The notes under the pieces are model-generated. The model made no database searches, was not told the DNA's origin, and saw nothing but the letters and a program-made list of their open reading frames with translations. A stretch of 64,000 bases of DNA. Origin: DATAOG01 sp963753685. GTDB lineage: Bacteria; Pseudomonadota; Alphaproteobacteria; Geminicoccales; Geminicoccaceae. Location of the stretch: NCBI GenBank assembly GCA_963753685.1, contig CAVWDE010000013.1, forward strand, positions 62,001 through 126,000, written 5' to 3'. Positions 28,231 through 37,812 of this stretch are shown here, one piece after another (position 1 is the stretch's first letter; each line of letters starts with the position of its first letter). The translations under genes were made by a program, and so were the position numbers.

Positions 28231-28408
28231 GCGGCCGAGGCGGGCTCAATCGGCTCGGCGGGCTTAAGCGGCCGGGACGGCTGCGGCGCCTGGCTCTCCA
28301 TCGGGCAGCGCCGGCAAGCCGAAGGCCGTCTGCCCGCGTCACGCTCAGGCGCATGGCGGAGATAGGGCTCGGAGCCGCAGCACCGAGGGAGACAGGAGGC
28401 CACTGATC

Positions 28409-29671
28409 ATGCTGAGCACGGCGAGTGGGCGCAGAACCGGCCTCGCCGGCACGATCGGCAGCCTGCTCGAATGGTACGACTTCACCGTCTATGGCTTCCT
28501 CGCCCCGATTCTCGGCAAACTGTTCTTCCCCGCCGACGATCAGCTCGCCTCGCTGCTCGCAGCTTTTGGAGTTTTTGCCCTCGGTTATGCCGCCAGGCCG
28601 CTGGGCGGTGCTGTCTTCGGCCACATCGGCGATAAGTTCGGGCGCAAGCCGGCGATGATCATCTCGGCGATGATGATGGGCTTGGCAACGTTGGCCATCG
28701 GGGTCCTGCCGGACCACGCCCAGATCGGCACTGCGGCCGCGCTGCTCCTGGTCGTCTTGCGCGTCCTCCAGGGTCTCTCTTTGGGCGGCGAGTTCACCAA
28801 CTCGGTCGTCATGTTGGCGGAGCAGGCCCCACCCGACCGACGCGGCTTTGTCGCCAGTTGGCCGGAAATCGGCGGTATCGTGGGTATGCTTCTCGGTTCT
28901 GGCATCGGTGCGCTCACAAGCAGCGTGCTCGGCGAGGCCGAAATGCTCGCCTGGGGCTGGCGAATTCCGTTTCTGCTTGGCGCGGTGCTGGCCGTCTTCA
29001 GTGTCGTATTGAGGCGGCAGATCACGGAGTTGCCGGCGCTCGAGCACGTCGAGCGTGTCGCCGGCTCGCCGGTCATCTCGGCACTCCGCCATCACTGGCG
29101 GCCGATCTTGCGCATGGTCTGCCTGCTCCTGATGCAGGGAATCGGCTTCTACATGGTGTTCGTCTATGCGGCGTCGTACTTGACCGTGCAGATGCACGTC
29201 ACCACGGCGCGCGCGCTCGACATCGACACCCTGGCCCTGCTGGCCATGCTGGCGGGCGCGCCGGCGGCCGCGATCGCCTCCGATCTGATCGGGCGCAAGC
29301 CGATCCTGTACTTCGTCGTGGTCGCGACGTGCATTCTGGCCTGGCCCCTCTGGGCGCTGATGCACCATCAAAGCTTTGCCCTGATCCTGGCGGGACAGCT
29401 CGGCTTCGGCGTGCTCATGGGACTGGCGTTTGGGGTGACCCCGGCGACCATGATCGAGATGCTGCCCGCCGAGGTCCGCTGCAGCGGTGTCGCAATCGGC
29501 TACAATCTCTGTTTTGGGCTATTCGGCGGGACGGCGCCGTTGATCGCCACCTATCTGGTGGCGCGCACGGCCGACGACTTCGCCCCGGCCTATTATCTCA
29601 TGGCGGTCACGCTCGCCTCGTTCGTCGCCCTGTTGGGATTGCCCGAAACGGCGCGCAAGCCACTGCGCTGA
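28409..29671 (+). CDS. MFS transporter, metabolite:H+ symporter (MHS/ProP-like)
   Basis: Inner-membrane secondary transporter of 420 aa with about 12 hydrophobic segments. SLLEWYDFTVYGFLAPILGK near the start, GHIGDKFGRKPAMIISA (the D-x-FGRK loop 2-3 motif), RVLQGLSLGGEFTNSVVML and DLIGRKPIL (loop 8-9) are characteristic of the MHS family, which imports organic acids or compatible solutes. Substrate not determinable. Downstream of the two dehydrogenases on the same strand after a 178-base gap. Confidence 0.93.
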   Translation: MLSTASGRRTGLAGTIGSLLEWYDFTVYGFLAPILGKLFFPADDQLASLLAAFGVFALGYAARPLGGAVFGHIGDKFGRKPAMIISAMMMGLATLAIGVLPDHAQIGTAAALLLVVLRVLQGLSLGGEFTNSVVMLAEQAPPDRRGFVASWPEIGGIVGMLLGSGIGALTSSVLGEAEMLAWGWRIPFLLGAVLAVFSVVLRRQITELPALEHVERVAGSPVISALRHHWRPILRMVCLLLMQGIGFYMVFVYAASYLTVQMHVTTARALDIDTLALLAMLAGAPAAAIASDLIGRKPILYFVVVATCILAWPLWALMHHQSFALILAGQLGFGVLMGLAFGVTPATMIEMLPAEVRCSGVAIGYNLCFGLFGGTAPLIATYLVARTADDFAPAYYLMAVTLASFVALLGLPETARKPLR

Positions 29672-30029
29672 TCGCCGCCACGCCAACCAAAACCCAGGAG
29701 GATCCGCCGCCTCGAGGCTCGGTCGCCGGCGAATGCAGGCTGGCATCTGCCGGGGAACCCTCGAACGACCTTTACCCCCCCGTGCTGGCGGTCTATCCGA
29801 ACCGCGCCGGGGCCGCGATGGATGGTGACGTCTCTCGCCTCGGGCAAGCGGCTCGAAGACCTGTGCGGCAGCCGGCACCAGCGCCCGGCGCCGGCGGCAG
29901 GCTGGCGGCCGACCGCGCGATCCGGAGGTCCGCTCCCGGGTGGGTCCGGATGCCGCCCGGAACGCGTGCGAGCGGCGGACGGTCCTCGATGCCTCACTCG
30001 GGACCTCGGCGAATGAACGGTCCGAGCGA
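29672..30029. other. Intergenic stretch, nothing recognised
   Basis: About 360 bases between the MFS gene and the FAD oxidoreductase. No gene, hairpin or repeat was seen that can be supported; open frames here are short and unlike proteins. Confidence 0.45.
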
Positions 30030-31325
30030 ATGATCGCACTGCCGCGGAGGACGAGGTCACGGTGATCGGCGGCGGGATCGCGGGCGTCGCGACCGCCTAC
30101 TATCTGGCCCGGGCCGGGGTGCCGGTCACCTTGTGCGAGAAGGGCCGGATCGCCGGCGAGCAGTCGTCGCGCAACTGGGGCTGGATCAGGAAGCAGGGCC
30201 GCGATCCGCGCGAGCTGCCGGCGATCATCCTGGCGCTGCGGCTCTGGGAGGAGATTTCCCGGGCTCTCGACGAGGACATCGGCTGGCGGCGCGGGGGCAT
30301 CGCCTACGTCGCCCTGACCGAGGCCGAGCTCGCCCGCCACGCCGCCTGGCTGCCGCACGCCAAGGCGCATCAGCTGGACACGCGCCTCTTGTCGCCGGCC
30401 GAGACCGACGCGCTGCTCGGTCAGGACGGGCGCCGCTTCAAGGGTGCCCTGTTCACCGCCAGCGATGCCCGCGCCGAGCCCGGTCTCGCGGTCCCGGCGC
30501 TCGCGCGCGCCGCCGCGGCGTTGGGCGCCAGCATCCACGACAGCTGCGCCGTACGCGCGCTCGACATGGCGGCCGGCCGGGTCGCAGGCGTGGTCACCGA
30601 GCGGGGCAAGGTCGCGTGCCAGGCGGTCGTATTGGCCGGCGGCGCCTGGTCGGCCCTGTTCCTCCGCCATCACGGGCAGGAGCTGCCGCAGCTCAAGGTC
30701 AAGGCATCGGTGCAGCGGACCACGCCCGGCCCGCTGATCACCGAGACCGCGGTCGGCGCCGCGCGCGCGGCCTTTCGCCGGCGCCAGGACGGCGGCTACA
30801 CGCTGGCGCGCAGCGGTGCGGTCACCTTCGACATCACGCCCGCAGCCCTCCGCCATTTCCGGGCGTTCCTGCCCGCGCTGAGGGAAAAGTGGGGCGAGAT
30901 GAAGCTCCGGGTCGGCCGTCCGCTGGTGGCCGAGCTGATCACGTCCGCAGCCTGGAGCGCCGACCGGCCGACGCCGTTCGAGCGCACGCGCGTGCTCGAT
31001 CCGACCCCGGACCACGCCGTGCTCGACCAAGTTCTGCGCGCCGCGGCCGAGCTGTTCCCGCAGCTCCGCGAACTGCGCCCGGCCGAGCGCTGGGCCGGCA
31101 TGATCGATGTCACCCCCGACGAGATCCCGGTGCTCGGGCCGGTCGACGCGCTTCCTGGCCTGCTTGATCGCGACCGGCTTCTCGGGCCACGGCTTCGGCA
31201 TCGGCCCGGCCGCGGGCTACCTCACCGCCCAGCTCGCCCTGGGCCAGACGCCGCTGGTCGACCTCCACCCCTTCCGCTTCACCCGCTTCCGCGAGGGCGA
31301 CGTCGTCGGCTTCCCGAGCCCGTGA
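30030..31325 (+). pseudogene. FAD-dependent oxidoreductase (DAO family), frameshifted
   Basis: Amine- or amino-acid-oxidising flavoenzyme of about 430 aa. The dinucleotide motif is VIGGGIAGVATAYYLARAGV followed by the acidic VTLCEKGRIAGEQSSRNWGW. Later blocks are RGGIAYVALTEAEL, VVLAGGAWSALFLRHHG and DVTPDEIPVLGPVD. A shift near 31165 moves the end into another frame that reads ATGFSGHGFGIGPAAGYL, the C-terminal FAD-binding signature, and stops at 31325. The N-terminus also seems shifted: ATG 30030 gives MIALPR and, with one base removed near 30045, continues EDEVTVIGGG; otherwise translation would begin right inside the motif. Both shifts may be sequencing errors. Confidence 0.82.
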
Positions 31326-31396
31326 GCGGCCCGGCGCCCTTGCCAGATCGCCCCTCGAGCGCTATTTCCGATTTTCCGACATTCGGAGGTCCTGCC

Positions 31397-31690
31397 TTGG
31401 CGCTCGTCACGATCAAGGACAAGTTTCAGGTCACGATCCCGGCAAAGCTGCGCGCGCGACTCCGCGTCCGAATCGGCGATCTGATGGAGGCTACGGTCCA
31501 GGGCGACGGCATTCTGCTGCGGCCGAAGGCCCTGGTCGACCGCGGCGCGCTCGCAGACCGGCTCGAGCAGGTGCTCGGGAGCGCCTCGACCGCCGCCGCG
31601 GACCGGGCAAGGTCGGAGGAGGCTATCCTCGAGGACTCGATTGCTGATGTCGCCTCGGCGCGCCGCCGTCGGCGCCAGCGCGGCGCATGA
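31397..31690 (+). CDS. AbrB/MazE-type antitoxin (SpoVT fold)
   Basis: Antitoxin of 97 aa. GGAGGT lies six bases before TTG 31397. LVTIKDKFQVTIPAKLRARL and RIGDLMEATVQGDGILLRPK form the swapped-hairpin AbrB DNA-binding domain; the rest is a charged helical tail (ADRARSEEAILEDSIADVAS) expected to bind the toxin. It overlaps the PIN gene by ATGA (31687-31690), indicating translational coupling. Confidence 0.88.
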   Translation: MALVTIKDKFQVTIPAKLRARLRVRIGDLMEATVQGDGILLRPKALVDRGALADRLEQVLGSASTAAADRARSEEAILEDSIADVASARRRRRQRGA

Positions 31691-32088
31691 GGATCGTTCT
31701 CGACTGCAATGTGGTCATCGCTGCCGCACGTACCGCTGGTGTCTGCCGGTCGGTTCTCCTGCTGGGCGCGCGAAGTCACGAATTCGTCCTGTCGACGCCG
31801 ATCCTCCGGGAGTACCGCTCGGTCGGAGCCCGGCCGAAACACAAATCATACCAGCAAACCATGCTCGCGATCACCGAGCTCATGGAGCAGATGGCGGTGC
31901 TCGTCGATCCGGATCCGCAGCGCTCGTTTGGTCTCAGTGACGCCGACGACGAGATCTACCTCTCCACCGCCATCGCCGGCCAGGCCGACATTCTGATCAC
32001 GGGCAACCGCCGCCACTTTCCCGAGCCTCGCTATGGCCCGATCACAATTCTGAGCCCCGCCGACTTCCTGGCTCGGCACGGCCGCTGA
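31687..32088 (+). CDS. Putative PIN-domain toxin (COG1569 type)
   Basis: Ribonuclease-fold toxin of 133 aa. MRIVLDCNVVIAAARTAGVC carries the first active-site Asp; STPILREYRSVGARPKH, LSDADDEIYLSTAIAGQADI (acidic pair) and LITGNRRHFPEPRYGPITIL (the GN/D motif) match the PIN subfamily commonly annotated as a putative toxin component. Start ATG overlaps the antitoxin stop. Confidence 0.88.
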   Translation: MRIVLDCNVVIAAARTAGVCRSVLLLGARSHEFVLSTPILREYRSVGARPKHKSYQQTMLAITELMEQMAVLVDPDPQRSFGLSDADDEIYLSTAIAGQADILITGNRRHFPEPRYGPITILSPADFLARHGR

Positions 32089-32217
32089 CGCACATCGATT
32101 GAAACGACTTCGGCCGGCCCGGTTGCTGCATCCGCCGCAGCCCGGAGCCCGATCCGGGAGGCTCAGCGGCACAAGGCGCGGAGGTAGCCCTGGCGGCGTA
32201 GTCGGAGCAGCAGCGGC

Positions 32218-32496
32218 TCAGCTGCGGTCGTCATCTTCGCCGATGTAGAGGATGCCGCGCTCGGCGTGCCAGTCGAGCTCGATCGGGCTGATGATGTCGC
32301 CCTGGATGGTGACGGTGCCCCGCATGCAGCCGAAGATCTCGCGTCGCGGCTCCTCCTCGACCGGCACGAGCCTGGCGACCGGCTTGCCGCGCTTGGTGAT
32401 CACGATCGGGCGGCGGGTGACGCGGACCTCGTCCATCAACTTGAGGCAGCGCGCCTTGAACTGGCCGGCAGGGATTTCCAGGGCAGTCTCGGTCAT
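32218..32496 (-). CDS. Orphan Phd/YefM-like antitoxin
   Basis: Protein of 92 aa from ATG 32496: EIPAGQFKARCLKLMDEVRV, TRRPIVITKRGKPVARLVPV, then EIFGCMRGTVTIQGDIISPI. It is a Phd-family antitoxin of the kind normally followed by a VapC PIN gene. No toxin frame follows: only about 130 bases separate it from the convergent PIN gene at 31687-32088, which has its own AbrB-type partner. Either an orphan or left after loss of its toxin. Confidence 0.85.
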   Translation of the reverse strand: MTETALEIPAGQFKARCLKLMDEVRVTRRPIVITKRGKPVARLVPVEEEPRREIFGCMRGTVTIQGDIISPIELDWHAERGILYIGEDDDRS

Positions 32497-32582
32497 GCGA
32501 AAACGTCCATGGTCACAAGATACGACCATATGGCCCGCAGCCGCTCCGACGCAAGCCCGTCGGCGATCGGCCTCGTCGCCGC

Positions 32583-33929
32583 TCAGGACGGGCAGATGTA
32601 GCCGGCGCCGGTCGGGCTCTTGAAGCAGCCGACCGATTCCGGCAGCACGTGCTTGGGCAGCCAGAGCACGACGTCCGGGAAAAAGATGCAGAACGCGATC
32701 GTGGCGAAAAAGACCAGATAGAGCGGCAGCGAGGCGTACATGGCGGTGGTGAAACGGACGTCGCAGAACTTGCTCGCCATCAAGAGCGACAGGCCGTAGG
32801 GCGGCGTGATCAGGCCGAACACGAGCGTGGTGATGATCACGACGCCCATGTGCACCGGGTTGATGTCGCCGAGCTCGGTGAGCTTGTTGACGATCGGCAT
32901 GAAGATGATGATCGCCGGGATCGCGTCGATGAAATCGCCGACGATCACGAACAGCACCACCAAGAGGAACATGATCGTGTGCGGATCGGTGCCGGCGGTG
33001 CTCTCGATGAAGTTCGAGACCATGTCGGGGCCGCGCAGGTAGGCCAGCATCCAGCCGAACGCCGAGGCGCCGGCGACCGCGGCCATCGGGATCGCGTAGA
33101 GCAGGCCCGCGTGCATGAAGTCCTGCGGCAGGACCTTGATGTGGGCGGGCCGGAGCGCCGGGATCAGAACGATCACGATGTAGCAGACCGCGACCATCCC
33201 GGCCTCGGTCGGGGTGAACCAGCCGGTCAGGATGCCGCCCATGATGATCACCGGGATCATCATCGGCAAGGTCGCGTGGCGGGCGGCGACCGCCATCTCG
33301 CGCAAGGTCGCGCGCGGCTTTTGCATCCCGACCGGCCCGAACAGGTAGCTGTAGACCATCAGGCCGATGCCGATCAGCACGCCCGGCACGACCCCGCCCA
33401 GGAACAGCCCGGCGATCGAGACGTTGCCGGTGGCACCATAGACCACCGCCATGATCGAAGGCGGGATCAGGTTGGCGATGGTCGAGGCGGACGCGATCAG
33501 GGCGGCGGTGAAGCCGCGATCGTACCCTTCCCGGTCCATCTCGGGCGCGATCGTGCGGCTGAGCACCGCGACGTCCGCGGTCGATGAGCCCGAGATGCCG
33601 GCGAAGAACATCGAGAACAGGGTCACGACCTGGGCGAGCCCGCCGCGCGAATGGCCGACGAAGGTCTGGGCGAGCTGGATCATGCGCCGGGTGACGTCGG
33701 CCGAGGTCATGAGCTCGCCGACAAGTAGGAAAAAAGGCACCGCGAGCAGCGCCTCGACGTCGAGCCCGACGAACAGCTGGCCGACCATCGAGAGCAGGCT
33801 CACGGGCGTCAGCATGGTCGCGGTGAACACGCCCGCCATCAGCGCGAACGGCACCGGCACGCCGATGTAGCCGAGCACCAGGAACAGCCCGGCCATGATG
33901 AACAGCACCCAGCCCGGGTCGAGGATCAC
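32583..33929 (-). CDS. dctM: TRAP transporter large permease, DctM type
   Basis: Inner-membrane ion-driven transport subunit of 448 aa with about 12 hydrophobic segments. LFVGLDVEALLAVPFFLLVG, FFAGISGSSTADVAVLSRTI (the GISGSSTAD block), PEMDREGYDRGFTAALIAS, GWFTPTEAGMVAVCYIV and GLITPPYGLSLLMAS are diagnostic. It overlaps DctQ by ATGA. The three TRAP genes are in the order P-Q-M on the minus strand. Driven by Na+ or H+; substrate likely a carboxylate, not determinable. Confidence 0.95.
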   Translation of the reverse strand: MILDPGWVLFIMAGLFLVLGYIGVPVPFALMAGVFTATMLTPVSLLSMVGQLFVGLDVEALLAVPFFLLVGELMTSADVTRRMIQLAQTFVGHSRGGLAQVVTLFSMFFAGISGSSTADVAVLSRTIAPEMDREGYDRGFTAALIASASTIANLIPPSIMAVVYGATGNVSIAGLFLGGVVPGVLIGIGLMVYSYLFGPVGMQKPRATLREMAVAARHATLPMMIPVIIMGGILTGWFTPTEAGMVAVCYIVIVLIPALRPAHIKVLPQDFMHAGLLYAIPMAAVAGASAFGWMLAYLRGPDMVSNFIESTAGTDPHTIMFLLVVLFVIVGDFIDAIPAIIIFMPIVNKLTELGDINPVHMGVVIITTLVFGLITPPYGLSLLMASKFCDVRFTTAMYASLPLYLVFFATIAFCIFFPDVVLWLPKHVLPESVGCFKSPTGAGYICPS

Positions 33930-34477
33930 AGGATGTGCTCCTTCTCCTCGAGCGCACGCTCGCGCACCGGGAAGCCGTTACGCCAGCCGTTGACCAGCTG
34001 CTCGAAGGCGAACAGACAGATGAAGCCGCCGGCGATCGGAATCGCGAGATACCACCAGGCGAGCGGGGTCAAGGACGGCATGCGGTAGCTGCCGAAACCG
34101 TGCAGGAAGTTCTCCCAGCCGAAGCCGACCATGCAGCCGCCGCACGCCAGGATCACCAGCCGATTGAAGATCTCGACCACGAAGCGCACGCGTCGGGTCA
34201 TCGATTCGCTGATCGCCGAGAGCATCAGATGGTCGGCGCGCCGGGTCGCGACCGCCATGCCGATGAAGCTGCCGTAGATGAAGAACGCCGAGGTCACCTC
34301 CTGCAGCCAGAGCCAGGGGCTGCGCAGCGTGCGGGTCACGACGTCGAGGACGACGCAGATCGAGAAGCCGGCGATCGCGATGCCGCACAAGACCATCAGC
34401 AGGAGCTCGAGCCGGTCGAAGGCGCGCCACTTGAGGTGACGGTCGCGCTCGAGCACGATCCGCGGGCGCTCGCTCAT
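33926..34477 (-). CDS. dctQ: TRAP transporter small permease, DctQ type
   Basis: Inner-membrane subunit of 183 aa with four hydrophobic segments. ATG 34477 (MSERPRIVLERDRHLKWRAF) is chosen over an in-frame start at 34513 that lies in the upstream repeat. FDRLELLLMVLCGIAIAGFS, WLQEVTSAFFIYGSFIGMAV and RRADHLMLSAISES match the DctQ pattern. Coupled to DctM. Confidence 0.93.
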   Translation of the reverse strand: MSERPRIVLERDRHLKWRAFDRLELLLMVLCGIAIAGFSICVVLDVVTRTLRSPWLWLQEVTSAFFIYGSFIGMAVATRRADHLMLSAISESMTRRVRFVVEIFNRLVILACGGCMVGFGWENFLHGFGSYRMPSLTPLAWWYLAIPIAGGFICLFAFEQLVNGWRNGFPVRERALEEKEHIL

Positions 34478-34506
34478 CTGGTCTTGTGACGCGCCCACGC
34501 GCCTAC

Positions 34507-34619
34507 CCCCCACCCTGACCCTCCCCCACGAGGGGGGAGGGAGTGACCGCGGCCAGGCTGCCCGCGCCCCGCCCAGACCAACCTTCCCCCCTCGAGGGGG
34601 CGGCGGGTCAGGGTGGGGG
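34507..34619. repeat. Palindromic intergenic repeat between dctP and dctQ
   Basis: Outer arms CCCCCACCCTGACCC (34507-34521) and GGGTCAGGGTGGGGG (34605-34619) are perfect inverted repeats; inside are two further C-run/G-run palindromes (34521-34540 and 34583-34601). C-run/G-run palindromic elements of this kind are dispersed in many GC-rich proteobacterial genomes. In the transcript it could fold into a multi-stem structure and lower dctQM expression relative to dctP. Confidence 0.75.
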
Positions 34620-34646
34620 TGACCCGCGCGAGGCGCTTTGAGCCGC

Positions 34647-35645
34647 CTACTGAACCTTGCGGATGACCTCGACGATCTCGACCGCCTGGGGCCCGAGCTC
34701 CTTGGCGAGCTTGTCCTGGATCGGGGTCGCGATCTTGATGAAGCCGGACTTGTCGACGTCGTGGTTGAGCTTGACGCCGATCTTCTCGAGCTTCTTGGCC
34801 GACTCCGCCTCGAGCTTCAGCGCGTAGGGCGGCTCCTGCCTGCCGACCTCGGCGGCCGCCTGCTCGACCCAGCCCTTCTGCTGGTCGGACAGGCTCTGCC
34901 AGGTCTTGTCGCTGATCCAGAGCAGATTGTTGTTGGCCTCGTGCCCGGTGAACGACATCACCGGCGCCACCTCGTAGTGCTTGTTCGAGAGGTAGACGTT
35001 GACCCCGTTCTCGGCCATGTCGACCACGCCGGTCTGCAGCGAGGTGTAGACCTCGCCGAACGGCATGTGCACCGGCTGGGCGCCATAGGCCGGGAAGAAC
35101 GAGTCTTCGGTCTTGGTCGCCTGCACCCGGATCTTCTTGCCGTTCATGTCGGCGACGCTGTGCACCTCCTGCTTGGAATAGATGTTGCGCAGACCAAGGG
35201 TGATGAGCGTCAGCACATGCGCGCCCTTGACCGTGTCCTCGACCAGCTGCCTGACCGCCTTGTTGAGCTCGGGCGAGGTCACCGCCTTGACCAGATGGTC
35301 CTCGTCCTTGAACAGGAAATGCAGCGACATGACGCCCAGCTGCGGCGACACGGTCGCCCCATTGGCCGAGGCGGTGAAGATGAAGTCGATGTCGCCGGCG
35401 CGGATCTTCTCCAGCATGGCCGGCTCCTGACCGAGCTGGGCGCCGGGGAACTGGTTGATCTTCATGGTGCCGCCGCTGAGCTCGTCCAGCGTCTTGGCGA
35501 ACAGGTCGGCGCCCCAGCCGTAGGCGGTCGTGTGCGGCTGGTCGTAGCCGAAGCTGAACTCGCGCGTCTGCGCGTTGGCCGCCGGCCCGAGCCCGGTGAC
35601 CGCGAGGACGGCCGCCGAAGCGAGCAGAAGCTTGCCGAAGGTCAT
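34647..35645 (-). CDS. dctP: TRAP transporter substrate-binding protein, DctP type
   Basis: Periplasmic solute receptor of 332 aa. ATG 35645 has GGGAGAG upstream and begins a signal peptide (MTFGKLLLASAAVLAVTG to AANAQ). MLEKIRAGDIDFIFTASANG, GKKIRVQATKTEDSFFPAYG and FGEVYTSLQTGVVDMAENGV (the conserved DctP block with the carboxylate-binding Arg in RVQ) are present. It delivers substrate to the DctQM pair downstream. Confidence 0.95.
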   Translation of the reverse strand: MTFGKLLLASAAVLAVTGLGPAANAQTREFSFGYDQPHTTAYGWGADLFAKTLDELSGGTMKINQFPGAQLGQEPAMLEKIRAGDIDFIFTASANGATVSPQLGVMSLHFLFKDEDHLVKAVTSPELNKAVRQLVEDTVKGAHVLTLITLGLRNIYSKQEVHSVADMNGKKIRVQATKTEDSFFPAYGAQPVHMPFGEVYTSLQTGVVDMAENGVNVYLSNKHYEVAPVMSFTGHEANNNLLWISDKTWQSLSDQQKGWVEQAAAEVGRQEPPYALKLEAESAKKLEKIGVKLNHDVDKSGFIKIATPIQDKLAKELGPQAVEIVEVIRKVQ

Positions 35646-35804
35646 GATAAGCTCTCCCTGAGCCTGTTGTTGATGGGCCCCGACGCCCGCAGCGCCGGGA
35701 ACCGGGACACGCCGGCAGGTTGACGCGGCCGGCGCGCGGCCGATGTTGTGGCCTTTTGCCCGCCAAGGCAAGCGCGCGCAAGCGGGCGGCCCTCGCGGGC
35801 AGGC

Positions 35805-37118
35805 TCAGGAGAGGCGGTTCGGGAGCCGATCGGCGGGCCGGCTCGAGCTTGGCGGGGCGGCGATGCCGCGCAGGGGCGCGCCCCAGGTCCAGGCGAGCCG
35901 GGCGAGCTGGTAGAGGCCGGCCGCGATCGCATAGGCGCCGTAGGCGAGGCCCAGGAGGATCATGAACAGTACGTAGCCATGGCCGGTGGTCGCGAACCCG
36001 CCCTCCAGCCACGCCCAGCCGAAGAAGGCGGCAACGCCCCCGAACAGCGCGCCCGACGCGACCATCACGGCCGCCATGCCGCCCTCGCCGACCAGCCGCG
36101 AGAGGCCTGCCGAGAACACCTCGGCGTGCGCATCGACGAACGCGATGCCCCGGGCGACGGGCGCGGCGGCGGCCGCAGGGCTGGCAGCGGCGGCACCCGG
36201 CGCCTCCAGGCCCAAGGTGGCGGCGATCCTCGCCGGCAGCTCGATCAGCTCTTCGAGCCAGGCGCGGTAGGCGGGCATCCAGGCCTCGACCGGCTGCAGC
36301 AGCCGCCAGACCGCGCAGCGCCAGCGCATGCCCTTGAACGCGATCAACAGGTGGCGGTCGCGGAACGCGCAGGTGAAGCCCCGCGCGTGGGCCAGCTCGT
36401 CCAGCGCCTTCAGGCGCTCGAGCATGGTGGCGGTCAGCACCACCCGCGCCTGCACCTGATCGAAGCCATAGGCCTCGAAGATGCCCTCGAAGTGGGGGTC
36501 CTCGAGCGCCACCCGCTCGATGCCGCTGCCGGCGCGGGCGATCAGATTGCCGAGCACCCCGCGCTCGCGCGTGACGATGGTCAGGCCCGGCCGCGGGCGT
36601 GGCAGGCGAAAGCTCGCGAGCACGCCCCCGAACACGCGGTAGCCCTTCGGATCGAGCAGGCGCAGCTGCGCGAGGGCGAACGGCACGGCCTGCGAGCGGC
36701 CGGTGAGCACGTGGTCGACGCGCGCCGATGCGAACGGCTCGGCGAGGCCGCTCGCCTGGAACGCGGCGAGCTCGAAGGCGTCCGACGCCAGTGCTGCCTG
36801 GGCCTGGCTCTGGCGCTCGCCGTCGATATGGCTGATGTCCGGGCGGCCCCGGACCACCTCATCGAGCATGTGCAGCTCCATGAAGCGCGCCCAGGCGCGC
36901 ACGATCCAGGGCGCAGCGATCACGCCGATCAGCCCGGCCCAGGCGAAGACGCCAAGGATCGTCTCGCGAGTCTCGTCGCCCTGGTCGTCGACCAGCAGAA
37001 CGACCGGCCAGCAGACGACGCCCAGAGCGAGCGCCGCGAGCGCCCACCAGAGCGTGCGCCGGCGACGCCGCTCCAACCGGGCGAGGCCGGACACCCCGCC
37101 CGCCGTGGCGGCGCTCAC
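35805..37118 (-). CDS. DUF3137-domain membrane protein
   Basis: Membrane protein of 437 aa paired with LemA. GTG 37118 overlaps the LemA stop (GTGA). Two hydrophobic segments near the N-terminus (LWWALAALALGVVCWPVVLL and a second at TILGVFAWAGLIGVIAAPWI) precede a soluble domain with FEGIFEAYGFDQVQARVVLT and RDRHLLIAFKGMRWRC. Two more segments lie near the end (VMVASGALFGGVAAFFGWAW; GYVLFMILLGLAYGAYAIAA). LemA-DUF3137 pairs are widespread; function is not established. Confidence 0.82.
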   Translation of the reverse strand: MSAATAGGVSGLARLERRRRRTLWWALAALALGVVCWPVVLLVDDQGDETRETILGVFAWAGLIGVIAAPWIVRAWARFMELHMLDEVVRGRPDISHIDGERQSQAQAALASDAFELAAFQASGLAEPFASARVDHVLTGRSQAVPFALAQLRLLDPKGYRVFGGVLASFRLPRPRPGLTIVTRERGVLGNLIARAGSGIERVALEDPHFEGIFEAYGFDQVQARVVLTATMLERLKALDELAHARGFTCAFRDRHLLIAFKGMRWRCAVWRLLQPVEAWMPAYRAWLEELIELPARIAATLGLEAPGAAAASPAAAAAPVARGIAFVDAHAEVFSAGLSRLVGEGGMAAVMVASGALFGGVAAFFGWAWLEGGFATTGHGYVLFMILLGLAYGAYAIAAGLYQLARLAWTWGAPLRGIAAPPSSSRPADRLPNRLS

Positions 37119-37741
37119 GGCTGGCGCTCGACCGGGGGCGCAGCCGGGCTGGCCGCGGCCCGCGGACTCGGGGCGCCGAGAATGCCGTCCACGCTCGGCG
37201 CCTCGCGCGCCGCGGCCGCGGCCTCGAAGAACGGCATCGGCTGCGCGCCCGCGAGGCCGGCGAGCAGATTGCCGGGGAAGACCTGGATCGCGGTGTTGAG
37301 CTGGTTCACCGCCGCGTTGTAGAAGCGGCGCGCTGCGGTGATCTGGGCCTCGACCTCGGTCCAGGTGCGCTGCGCCTCGAGAACGGTGGCATCCGACTTG
37401 AGCTGTGGATAGGCCTCCATGGTCACCAGCAGCTGGCCGACCCGCTGGGTCAGCTGGCCCTCGAGCGCGAACCGCGCCTCGACCTCGCCCGGCGCGCCCG
37501 AGAGCGGCCCCTCGACCAGGCGGCGCAGCCGCGTCACCTCCTCGATCAGCCCGCGCTCGTGCTCCATGAAGCGGGCCGCGAGCTTGACGATGTTGGGGAC
37601 CAGGTCGTGGCGCTGGTTGAGGTGGACATCGACCGAGCTTAGCGCTTCGCGCACCTTGTTGCGCCGGGCGACGATCGCGGCATACCAGAGGTAGACGCCG
37701 ACCAGCAGCCCCGCGAGCACGAGCAGCCAGACCCAGGTCAT
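37115..37741 (-). CDS. LemA family protein
   Basis: Membrane-anchored helical protein of 208 aa. One N-terminal transmembrane segment (VWLLVLAGLLVGVYLWYAAI), then RNKVREALSSVDVHLNQRHD and LVPNIVKLAARFMEHERGLI, LTQRVGQLLVTMEAYPQLKS and NTAIQVFPGNLLAGLAGAQP, all LemA hallmarks. The C-terminal tail is Ala/Pro-rich. Coupled to the DUF3137 gene. Function of LemA in bacteria is unclear. Confidence 0.94.
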   Translation of the reverse strand: MTWVWLLVLAGLLVGVYLWYAAIVARRNKVREALSSVDVHLNQRHDLVPNIVKLAARFMEHERGLIEEVTRLRRLVEGPLSGAPGEVEARFALEGQLTQRVGQLLVTMEAYPQLKSDATVLEAQRTWTEVEAQITAARRFYNAAVNQLNTAIQVFPGNLLAGLAGAQPMPFFEAAAAAREAPSVDGILGAPSPRAAASPAAPPVERQP

Positions 37742-37812
37742 CGCGCCACCTCCCGGCGGAATTACTCAGGTCGACTGTAGCATATCCGCTCGTGGCGGTA
37801 CCAGAGCCGATG

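Noticed and set aside
36000..37322. Long plus-strand frame opposite the LemA/DUF3137 genes
   Set aside because: Antisense shadow; the minus strand carries two recognised, overlapping genes.
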